A stretch of 17,377 bases of DNA from Phoronis ovalis (lineage: Eukaryota; Phoronida; Phoronidae). Positions within the stretch are counted from its first letter, which is position 1, and each line of letters begins with the position of its first letter. Shown here in pieces: positions 1-11,100 of this stretch. A program made the position numbers and the translations under genes. The stretch covers positions 1 through 17,377 of the forward strand of contig JAOXYB010020982.1 of NCBI GenBank assembly GCA_028565635.1. Direction: 5' to 3'. The notes beneath the pieces were generated by a model. That model was not told the origin of the DNA. It saw only the letters and a program-made list of their open reading frames with translations, and made no database searches.

Positions 1-955
1 CGTGCATTCCTAAAGTATACCCAAAACGGGCGCAGGTTGCAAGTACAGTAGCCCCATAGTACGTTTATTCCCAAAAAATTACTTCCGTCCGCGGCTTCAT
101 TCCCAGCTGCTCCTCTACTGACTAGTAACTATTCCATATTAGTACCTGAGTTTTGTAAACTCTTAGTTTGATTCTACTGATTTGCCGGATTAAACGTATA
201 ATAAGGCATTCTAGGAATAGACAACTATTGTAAAATTTTAATATGTAAAAGGACCTTGAAAATGCAGATTTGAAAATTTAGCATTTTTTGCAGTGGTCAA
301 GACTGCTCTTAGCCCAGATTTTTAAAACTCTGATACATAGAGAGATTACTTTAATTTAGAAGGTTAATATAGGCCAAAATACATGTCAAGCTTGATTTTG
401 ATCTGGAACATTTCCAATATGGCCGAATGACATAGTTGTTATACATATGTAAGGTATAAAAAACCCATATTTCTCTGAATATATGTCAAATTTCTGTTAA
501 CTTTTAAAGTTTTTTGTGACTTTTGAGACGAAAATGTGTACTGGTTTTAAATAGTATACACATGTAAGTTTGTCACGGTAAGGTATGATAATAAGTCTTA
601 CATTTTTTCCTTGAACTGAAAGTCTAAGGCTTATTTGGATGTTAAAAGTCAAGTTATTTCAGTACTTGAAATATAGCGACTCCTGAAAATGTACATCTTC
701 AGTTCTATTTTTTTTTAAATTGGCTGTATAAATATTGAAGGTATAAATGGTAATAGTAACCTTGACCTATATTTTGTTAGATATAGGTCAAATAAACATA
801 TTCTATTAAAGGAGCATGTGCTGTGTACCATCAGTAGTGTTTGAATGCATGTAAGGAAAGATACTTTTCCGAAATTTATAGTTTGTCATTATGCAACTAT
901 TATTTTCACCCAAACGTTCAGGTTAGCTTGTCCTGACAATTCTCATCATAGCCTT
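1..955. other. Upstream or intronic DNA, no gene seen
   Basis: AT-rich, no long open frame. The first 120 bases are richer in GC, with a CGGAAGT-type ETS core on the minus strand near 84-90 and CCGCGG; they could hold an upstream exon or promoter, but nothing proves it. A block near 385-440 resembles 16965-17030. Confidence 0.5.
762..791. repeat. Perfect 11-bp inverted repeat with AGGTCA half-sites
   Basis: TTGACCTATAT (762-772) and ATATAGGTCAA (781-791) are perfect inverted copies with an 8-nt loop. Each arm contains a nuclear-receptor half-site (TGACCT/AGGTCA). Binding is not shown. Confidence 0.5.
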
Positions 956-963
956 GTTTCAGT
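956..963. repeat. Left 8-bp target-site duplication of the 964-1430 element
   Basis: GTTTCAGT, repeated exactly at 1431-1438. Confidence 0.7.
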
Positions 964-1430
964 CCAGTCCCTGCACTCCAACAAAAAGGCATAACACCTG
1001 ACAGTTCTGCATTTTTAAAATGACCTCCTAAACACTGATTTTTCCTTAATTTAGTGCCCCTATTTTCGCGAAAACAAGGATATTTTGCACTGAAAAATAC
1101 CCCTTTTTTAGGTTTTCAAGTAGACAAAAATAAATTTATACCCTTTCTACGTGCTGCTCAATAATTAAGTAGTCGATGAAGGTAAGGTTAGTAAACATGA
1201 ACCATGACAAGAACAAAGTTTTTCCCGACGTACTTTTTTACTTGTTTTTAGTATGAATCTGATCATGATTCCTTTGATTTTATACCCTATTTTTGATTTT
1301 CAAAGAGTCCTTTTCTAAAATCTACCCTGTTTTCAAATTTCAAGGACAGTGATTTCAAAAACATCGCCCTTTTCCACGAATTTCGTAGCAATCATGCAGT
1401 TCCATATCATGCTGGAGTGCAGGGACCAGG
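964..1430. mobile_element. hAT-like MITE, 467 bp
   Basis: The two ends are inverted copies of each other: GTCCCTGCACTCCA at 967-980 and its reverse complement at 1413-1426, with imperfect extension on both sides. An exact 8-bp direct repeat, GTTTCAGT, flanks it at 956-963 and 1431-1438; 8-bp duplications are typical of hAT transposons. There is no transposase coding inside, so it is a non-autonomous copy. Confidence 0.75.
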
Positions 1431-1438
1431 GTTTCAGT
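1431..1438. repeat. Right 8-bp target-site duplication of the 964-1430 element
   Basis: GTTTCAGT, the exact partner of 956-963. Confidence 0.7.
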
Positions 1439-1897
1439 GATAATTCAATATATCTAGACATGATCTAAATAAATTTATAAGTTTTGAGGCGATAAAAAAA
1501 GAGTACAAATCGGCAATTTTGATAGCTGTTTTTGCTGATTATTGGCCGTTTACTTTTTACTATTTTGCACCTGTGATTGTACCTTATTATTTTTATCTCA
1601 ATTTTTCTAACAGATATACATTTTGGCTGAACCACCTGTTGAGGCATATTCAGCCTAAATCAATGTATAACAGACAAATATCCCTGACATAAGAAAGCAT
1701 AAAGGCCTAGTCAATTGGATTTGTTCTTTGTGTAAAAGTCGATTAGTTGGTCAATTATGGAATTGGTTGTAAGCCATTATAAAATGATTTTTTATAGTTT
1801 GATCTGTCAAAGTTGAAATAACTTTTTTTTGTGGTCAAACTGGTTATTTGCCAATTTTCATCAGAAAAATGTTAACTAAATATGTGATTTGTTTAAG
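1439..1897. other. Intronic DNA before the first recognised exon
   Basis: I see no coding pattern. The minus-strand open frame at 1465-1647 is lysine/isoleucine-rich and looks random. Confidence 0.6.
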
Positions 1898-2120
1898 GTA
1901 TGTTATCCTAGATTTCGATCACATCTTTTGGCACGAACAATTGAAAAATTGGAGAGTTATTGGAAAAAATCTTTAGTCACACCCAGAGAAAGAAAATACC
2001 TTCTTGACAGTGATAAGGATAATGATGCAAGGTGGTGCATCTGTCAGCAGAATATCTGTGATGAGGAGCCATCGCCAAATTCTGATACCCAAAAAACATC
2101 TAGTGTCAATATCTCAAAAG
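1898..2120 (+). CDS. Exon: N-terminal linker before the caspase domain
   Basis: This exon is open in one frame and encodes 74 residues plus the first base of a split codon. It ends at a good donor (AAAAG|GTATGG) in phase 1, matching the next exon. The acceptor could be the AG at 1896-1897 (phase 0) or the AG at 1910-1911; the latter has a better upstream context and would shorten the exon by 14 nt and change the incoming phase. The N-terminal third is basic and amphipathic (around ARTIEKLESYWKK) and may be the last helix of a prodomain. The rest is polar, acidic and Ser/Asn-rich, like the linker between an initiator-caspase prodomain and p20. I do not recognise a complete CARD, DED or death domain. 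There is no in-frame ATG, so the true start lies upstream. Confidence 0.68.
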
Positions 2121-5100
2121 GTATGGCAGGTAGAGACTTCATTCTGTCCTTGATACATGTTGATGATGATTATGCATCAAATGACCACATTATTCTTTAC
2201 CTTGATTTAGTGGGTTTTTATTATTATCCTGAACTATTTTTATTTTTCAATATGAATTTTAATGTGATCGTGTTCTTTTAGGTAGGCAGCATATTACATA
2301 GTATTTTTGTTGTCTCTCAATTGTGTAATGCATATTTAGAGTCGAACCAGCTGAAATGAATAATAAGTTTTTCTGTCTTGCAATAGCCCCCATGGCACCT
2401 TCGCAATTAATGTAAATACAATTTCAGTTACCTTTCAAACTGCAAAGCATAAAACTTTATTTCTTTTCTAGATGATAATGAATCCTCTGAAAGCTCAGCT
2501 GTCCGATTTGATGAATGCTATCCCATAACAACGACACCCCTTGGATTAGCTGTTATCATTAATAACATAAATTTTCATGATGGCAATGTCCGGCAAGGAA
2601 GTAATCTAGATAGAGGTGAGAAATATAATTATATAATAGATGCTTATGGTGTAACAATTTATGTTTACTTGCATACAAAATAATCATATCCATACCTTTT
2701 TCATAAACATATTCATAGATCCATCAAGTTACATGTACATTGTACAACTTTAAAAAACAACAGCTGGCCTGTTGTAGTATGATATAGTTTTTCACATTAA
2801 AGACCAACTTTAATCAACAGAAATTCCAGTAACTTTCTTACTATAGTTTGAGATCTACCCATGAATTATGAAAACACTTTGTAAAATTCAAAATCACAGT
2901 TGATGCTAGATTTGTAAAATTATTTTTTAAAATGAAATAAATAATAATCACTATTATTTATCAGTTACGGACTGGCACTGAGGCCGAGATGGCGATATCA
3001 TAATCCAAAAATACAATATTAGTATGTAACTAAGAAGCTGAAGTCATGATATAATAAAGAGGAGATATGGGAATATATAAGTGCTGCTGATTAGAAAATT
3101 TCAGCCCAATCATTATTTTTGTCACGTTATTGTTTCATGCCTATGTGTACTAATTTTAACAAAAATGATTTTAAAGATTTACTAGATGTGAATGAGCATT
3201 TGACACTTAATTAAAGGCAAATTTAAAAATTGAATAATTATACATTATTACTGTAAATTCAGTTTCACCACCTAAACCAATCTTCTTTGATAGCATGATT
3301 GTTTAAGCACTTTACCCTCCATTGACTCCATGAAATCAGTTTAAGCTTTTTTATTTTTTTCTGTTTTGCATTTTAAATTGTGAAATATGTTAACTTAAAC
3401 AATTGACATGAAACCTCACAAAAATGTCTTTATATATATATTAAATAATGAATATACATATACAAAAACCAACTGATGTAATAAGGTTCTATTTCGTATA
3501 TATTAAACTAAGTATCCATTGAACTTTTGAATTGTGTTATGAATGTACTTGTTTTGAGTATGTTACAAGTCTATACACATTTTTACAGCAGTGGGTTTAA
3601 ATAACAACAGCGTGTGATGCCTGTTATGTAAATTCAGTCGTGGCTAACATGTGAATGTGAATTGTCCAATAAGAATACAGTATCAAAGTGAGGTATTAAT
3701 AAATCACCATATCGTCCTCACTGCCAGTCCTTAATTGATAAATATTTCCTGTGCTACAGTATGATTCTGGGCATGAGAGACACAGTCACTTAGAAATTAT
3801 CTTACCTGGGTTATGTCAAGCTTTCATTCTAGCAAATGGATATATAGCAAAAAAGGCCTGGTTTTGAATTAACCATATTTTACCTCTTATGTAATTGCTG
3901 CCTTTTTCAGACAAAATCGTTGCAGAGTTAAACGACCTTGGTTTTAAGGTTTATGTACATCAAGATTTATCAGCTAAAGAAATGGAAGAGTGTTTTAATC
4001 ACTATAGCTCCATGGATCACTCTGGCTTTGGTTGTTTTGTTAGTTGTATTATGTCTCATGGACATCTTGGCACCATATATGGAGTGGATGGAGAAAAAGT
4101 GACAGTCACAGAGCTGACTTCTTTATTTACAATCAAGAGATGCCCTACATTGGAGGGTAAACCCAAAGCCTTTTTTGTAGTTGGCTGTCAAGTAGATGAA
4201 CAAGGTAATTATTTTTTTATAAGATAAGCTATCTTTCAAGTTAAATTAAATATTTTTGGCACAAAGAAAGTTAATTCACTTCTAAATGGGACCACTATCA
4301 ATAACATACAATTGTGATGTCTAAAAAATGTTTAGTCCTAATGATTTTTTATGTTTTTGTGGAAACATTGTAGTTTAAATGATATTTTAAAATTGTGTAG
4401 ATTTAATTAGTACTTGAGAACTGAAATACTCCTCTACAATATTTTGGAAAATTAAAGCAATAAAGGATCCAAGATGGTCACCATTTCTGACCCTACTGAA
4501 TACAGATAAAGTTGTAAAATTAATGGTATTTGCAAATAAAAAATCAAAAGTTGCAGGACATGACTTGCAACATATTGACATTCCATATTATAGATTTAAT
4601 TCAGAGAGAATTTATAATACAGACATGAAGGACAATTTAGGATTTTCATGTTACTATAAGTTAGTAGCTCAGCGAAAGGTCACCATTTTTATTTGTGTAC
4701 AAAATTGTATGCAAAACTTAAGACCACATAGCTTGGTAATGTTATGAGTAATCAAACTGTGCATGGTGATCAGGCATGGAGAAACTGCAGAAAATACCGA
4801 ATATTCTCTGATTTGACACCCAAAATATTCGATTGAAAAACGGGTTGTCAGATGTCAATATCCAACAGTTTACACTAGTATCTTTCTTGAGGTCACCAAA
4901 AACTGTTAAATATCTAATATTGAAGTTTCACACTAAAATAATCCCAAGAACAGGGTTATAATGCTGGTACAGTTATCTCAATTATCACTCAGTATTCCAT
5001 TTGGGTTATCAAATTGTGGCTATAATCCCTAATTATAATAGTTAAGTTTAAAGATATTGTATGATTTACTTACAAACAAGTGTTCAAGAACATACAGATA

Positions 5101-8100
5101 CATGGAAAAGGCCAAATATATTTGAAACTATTAAAATGTAGTGTATTCCATTAAATATCTCATTTTAAATACATGCTTAGTTTTGTCCTATTCTAAAACA
5201 AGCATGGCTTCAGTTTGCCCACCAGGTATCGCTTCGCTACTGTGTCAAGAAGGAGTGGCACAGTGAAAGACAATGGTATTTCTAGTTCTAGAGCAAGAAA
5301 ATGTCCAGTAAATGTCGTATCATCTCCGGTTGAGGCCAAACATATCTGAATGTATTTCATAGTGCCGGACAGTTTTTCCTAAAATATCCGATAAAATGAA
5401 AAATGTTTCTCCATGCCTGATGGTGATCTGATGTTTTATTCTGAAGTAACTATTTATATGCAATGTTATGTTATTCTAGATGTTGTTACTACCACAATCA
5501 ATACAGATGAAACAACAGCAAGAGCAACATCCAGCAACAGTTACAAACAAATATTCGATACTTCCAAGTTTTCATTTGAGGAAGATTTTTTCATATCACA
5601 TTCAACTTTACTAGGAAAGGTGTCTTATCGGTTCTCTAAAGTTGGGTCCCCATTTGTAACATATTTATGTTTAAACTTGAAGAAGTTTGGTAAAACCAGG
5701 GATATTGCTGATATACTAGCTAAAACTGTTAAATGCATGTCAGAAAATCCATTAAAGAATGGCAAGAAACAGTACCGTTCATCATGTTGTCTGTTGTCAT
5801 CATTGAAGGCTAAGTTTCTTATGGCTGCCACCGGAGATACTATTTGTTATGGTGCAGAAATACCTAGATATGATCCAGGTAAGTTAAGAACTACACACTG
5901 TACATTCTTGTAGAATCAATGTTGCAATCTGTGGCAAGTACATCGTGCAAGGAAAAACATGATTACTTTATCTGTAACTGTTGCATATCATTTTTATTTT
6001 GACACAATAATGAATGCAACACTTGTGTGTGAATTTAAGTATTTTAGATACTGGGTATTGTTTTACCCATCTCACATAGTGAATGGACAAATAATCATGT
6101 ATGCCTCCCAGAAAAATGACTTGTTGAGTATCAACCCAAGTAAATCCACATGGTATAACCTTTGTACGTTTCACTTTAACATAGCGTTTTAACCTTTTTA
6201 CCTCACTATCCAAAACTAGAAAATTACGACATTATCATACTTGGGACGGGAGAATGATATATAACTGGACAATTAAATTGGCAATTGGTATAAAATTCAT
6301 TACAAGAAAAGATTGTGTGATATTAATATGTAGTTTGGAAATATATTTATTTTAGTCTGCTACCTTAACAAACCATTTCTAATCCAATTCATAAGAAAAT
6401 TTCCTATAATTCAATTTTGTCTATTCAAACTATATTGTCAAGTTATAGTCAACGTACAATTTTTATCGAAACAGAAAGGCTGCACATGTGCAAGAGTTGC
6501 AAAATCTTACACATTTCAATGTCTGTTGTATTGACTGAGATTGTATTGACAAATTATTTTTACATATTAATATAGATACAAAACTGTGTCTCAGTTTTTT
6601 GAAATTTTATGTTGTCCAAAAGATATGAATTTTCAAAGTTTATGAATCAGAAAAAATCTATAAATTTGAGTTGATCAAACTTTGAAAATTCATTTTTTTA
6701 ACAAAGTAAATTTTTGTAGCTACATGTATGTAACTGAGGAATATTTGTACAGTTTCTACTATGTAGTATGAGGGGTTGTTGACATGTATTCTTTTGAATT
6801 TTATGTTTCAAAAATTTTATATTTTAATCAAAACTGGCAACTGCACAGGTCACATGACCTACTCAGAGAAATATAAATTACAGATTTAGAAATTTTGAAC
6901 TGCATACTTTCAGATTATACATACTTTTATTTGTCTATCTTTTGTTTACAAAACTATATTGTCAAGTTATAGTCAACGTACAATTTTTATCGAAACAGAA
7001 AGGCTGCACATGTGCAAGAGTTGCAAAATCTTACACATTTCAATGTCTGTTGTATTGACTGAGATTGTATTGACAAATTATTTTTACATATTAATATAGA
7101 TACAAAACTGTGTCTCAGTTTTTTGAAATTTTATGTTGTCCAAAAGATATGAATTTTCAAAGTTTATGAATCAGAAAAAATCTATAAATTTGAGTTGATC
7201 AAACTTTGAAAATTCATTTTTTTAACAAAGTAAATTTTTGTAGCTACATGTATGTAACTGAGGAATATTTGTACAGTTTCTACTATGTAGTATGAGGGGT
7301 TGTTGACATGTATTCTTTTGAATTTTATGTTTCAAAAATTTTATATTTTAATCAAAACTGGCAACTGCACAGGTCACATGACCTACTCAGAGAAATATAA
7401 ATTACAGATTTAGAAATTTTGAACTGCATACTTTCAGATTATACATACTTTTATTTGTCTATCTTTTGTTTAAATAGCTAAAATTTAACTGAAATTATAA
7501 AGTGTGAATAAATTGTGCGGAACAATAATCCCTACCTTTAACAAGGTCTCTAAAATGATAAGGGTGTTGTTACTATTTACTCGAGCTAGCCACATTCATA
7601 GCAGTGGAATTTAGAATTTAGTGCATGTTTTGGCAGATACATTTTAATGCAACTTTTTGTTATTGGTATGATTTTAGTAATAGATTTTTGAAGAGTGTTA
7701 GTAAATGTGTTCAGCTGGTTATAAAATTACTCTTTCTAGCTAAAAAATAATTGTCATTTTAGAAATAAATAAGTTATGCCAAGCCGTTATTGATAAAGAC
7801 TTAACCAGCCTAAAGCTACTCCTGGCGACCAGGTCATGTGATGTAGGACAGTTGATAGTTTGCTCTAAGTGGAAAGGTGGAGTAAGTAGGATTGCATGCT
7901 GAAATTTCTTTTTGTGTATTTTGAGTTTTATTGTCTAGTTGTATAAAATAAACTTTAAAATATTTTATTCAAAGTGTTGAGTACCCTTCAGCACAACTTA
8001 TTGGAACTATAAAAATCTTGTCAGGTTTTGTACAGTTAAATAAAATGGTAACATATAGCAAAAGTATAAACTTTAGGAAAGGTACTAACAGGAACACTAT

Positions 8101-11100
8101 GAAAAACTACTTTTCCTATATGACAAATGATTATATAACCAGAAAGACTACATAATGTAATTTTTTTATTAAGTTCCAGTTGATCTCTATATAATAATGT
8201 GTCTCAGATTTTGCTCTGTTTTTAAATAACCTGCTTCTAAAAAATGTGGGTGCTAAAAAAAAATTGGCACACTAATTGTTAAGAATCACATCATGTCAAA
8301 ACAGCAAAATTTCAAAAAATCTGAGACACTATAGAGATCCTTGTTGGAATTAAATTTTGGCTAAGTTTCAGCTGTGTATCTGCAAAGCTGTTGGAGCTGA
8401 ATTTTTATGAAGTTTGTTTTTTTAAAGACAAGTAAAGCAGCTATTTTGTAATCTTTGTATTGGTACTTTTCCAAAAATGTGTACTTTTTGTTCATCTATA
8501 ATCTTTTCATTTAACTACTCAAAGTTAACCTCGAAGTGTAAGTGTGAATAATTTCCCACAAACAATACTTTAATTTATTTAGAAGTATAAAAAGGGAAAG
8601 GTCTTTTGTGGTACCATGGAACTTGTTATAACATATAAATTTTTATGTTGATACTTACGCTATACAATGTGTTTTGTAGTATCGAGGTACTCTTCTACAT
8701 TTGACTGTAGCATATAGTGGCATCCCTACTGCAGATGCTTTGCTAGCAGCTTCAGCAGACATTGACAGTAGAGATGATTGTGGAAGATCACCTCTTTATT
8801 TGGCATGTAGGTATGGCAAAACAGACATGGTGAGATGGTTGTTAGAACATGGAGCTAATATTCATCAGACAAGTAACGTAAGTTTATCTGAAATTGCTTA
8901 TTCCTTGTGAGTACTACAATCTTGTACTTACCAACAAATAGAATCCTTGGATTTTGTGAAACAAAAGTACTGGTTTTGCACCATTTGCAGAAATGGTCGA
9001 TTGTTTTAAATTAATTTAAACACCATTAAAACTTAAACTTAAGATTCCCCACCTAACTTAAAAGGAATTGTATATGTTTTTGTATGTAGCAATTTAGTAA
9101 AACATAATAATAATGTGGGTTCAAAAATAAAATGTATATCAAAAAATCACAAATTAGCATGATCGCACATGATGCTCCAATTGGATGCTCCAAATGTGAT
9201 GCTCCAATTGGAAGATCGTTAATTGGTGGTTACTCAAGAACCCTAAAGGAAACCAAAGAGGATAGAAGAAATACTAACAAGCAAAACCCTAGAGTAAATT
9301 TCCAATAAAGCTCAATACAATGAACCTATGAAGTACAGAAGCCAAAAGCTCTTGTACGTCAGTTTGTATCATCAGCTAGCTTTGGTCAGAATTTTTTTAA
9401 ACTGCTCAGCTTGTTATTTATAGGTTCTTTTGTGATGGTACAAGTCTCGCAGCAAGGGACTACAGATTAAATCAGTTTCCACCATCTATCATTATGTTAT
9501 CCAAATGGATTTAAAGCTGCAACTTGAACACTGATTTCTGAAATTGTTAACATGAACAGTGTCCAATAAATCTGATCTTTGCTTCTGAAATGAGTGGGCA
9601 GCTTAGCCACATCTCCATACAATAGCTCACTTTTACAGTACTGTTGCCAGCTACAGACAGTCTACACTATGTAGAAGCATATTTTCAATTGTGCTTGAAA
9701 AATCTTTATTTTCGTATGCTGTACTGAGGTTTTACTTTCATGTTAAGGCCAAATACTTGGAAGTTATGAACTATTTCAAGCTTGATATCATCGTTGGTCT
9801 TAATGTTTGGATTCACTGATTTGAGGGGAGTGTATACCTCCCACAAATCACTATTCACTACTTAAAAAAAAGTAAATTCATCATTCACCAGCAATTTCTC
9901 ATTCACACTCTCAAGTAAATAGTACTATTCACCATTCACCTCAATTTTCAAAAACAATTTACCAATATTTTATATCAATTCACAAACTCACAAAATGTTT
10001 ACAGATCATGAGATCTCCATTCTGTCATTAATAAGATGTTTTTAGATGGAAAGTATGTAATAGTTAATATTTATTTAGTGAGACTTAATTTTGAGCTAAT
10101 GTTATGTTTTTAATTTCCAAAACGTGTTTACTCTGCAATCAATGTCTTCAGTGCCAGGGACATTTGTATACATAAGTGTAATGTACATTTAACTGCAATT
10201 TAAGACAGTGGCGGATTTACGGAGGAAGTATGGAAATGCACCCCCTACCCAAAAAAAATTTTAAAATATGAATATTTCACTGTAACTAACAATTTACAAA
10301 TTATAATAAATGTAAACAAAATATTTCGTATAAAGACCATTCATTCTAAACGCTTCTGAATCATCAGGTAAAGTTCCATTGATTTTAGAATTATATTATT
10401 TAACATTGTGTGATTTTCTAGTATAGGTATAGCGTTTTATATTTTTTGTTTTATAGTAGCCGCCAAGAGTAATAATGATACAAATTGGCTACATATTATC
10501 AACTTATTGCTTATAAAATTAACATTTATTGGCAACAATCCTTATTAAAATAAGGCCCAAAAGGGTATCAGGAACCAGGAGGTGCTCAAGGTTTTTTGAA
10601 TACGAGGATGTGCCGCAGAACCCAATCCAAAATTTTAGCTTGCGGTAGCAAACCCAATGCAATTTTTTTGAAATATAAGGGTAGCAATCCAAATTTTGTG
10701 AAATATAAGGGTAGCAATCCAAAATTTTAAAATATTTGAGTAGCAATCCATTTTTACGCAAACAGACTGATACAAACCAAATTCCAAAAATCGTTTTATG
10801 GATACAAACCCAAAATTAATCAATCTTATTTGCTGTAAGCAGAGGGTAGCAATCCAAACTTTTTAAGTTCTTTACGGTAGCAATCCAAAAAATACAGTAA
10901 GAAATATACAATCCAAATCCAAAATTTTCAACTGGGCTGCACACCCCCACCAAAAAATATCTTGTGTACCCTGCATACATCCTCCACGCTCGACCAAGGT
11001 TTAAGTCCTGCTTGCAATTACCACTCCTCATTCTGTAAACATACTTTACACCATAATGCTGGTTATGCATCTTATACGAATGGAAAATCCTGTATTCTCT

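Larger units (their letters stand above)
5879..7762 (+). other. Intron between p10 and the ankyrin part, 1884 bp
   Basis: It holds the 522-bp duplication. The overlapping open frames at 5959-6213 on both strands have no protein-like pattern. Confidence 0.8.

Noticed and set aside
2121-2281. Continuation of the first exon's open frame to a stop at 2281
   Set aside because: A good donor at 2121 joins in phase to the p20 exon, and the downstream peptide is low-complexity Phe/Tyr-rich.
4387-4747. Overlapping open frames on both strands in the p20/p10 intron
   Set aside because: They have no acceptor/donor fit in phase 1 and no similarity to the caspase linker.
5625-6213. Minus-strand open frames opposite p10 and the following intron
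   Set aside because: The first is the shadow of the caspase exon; the second overlaps intron DNA with no coding signs.
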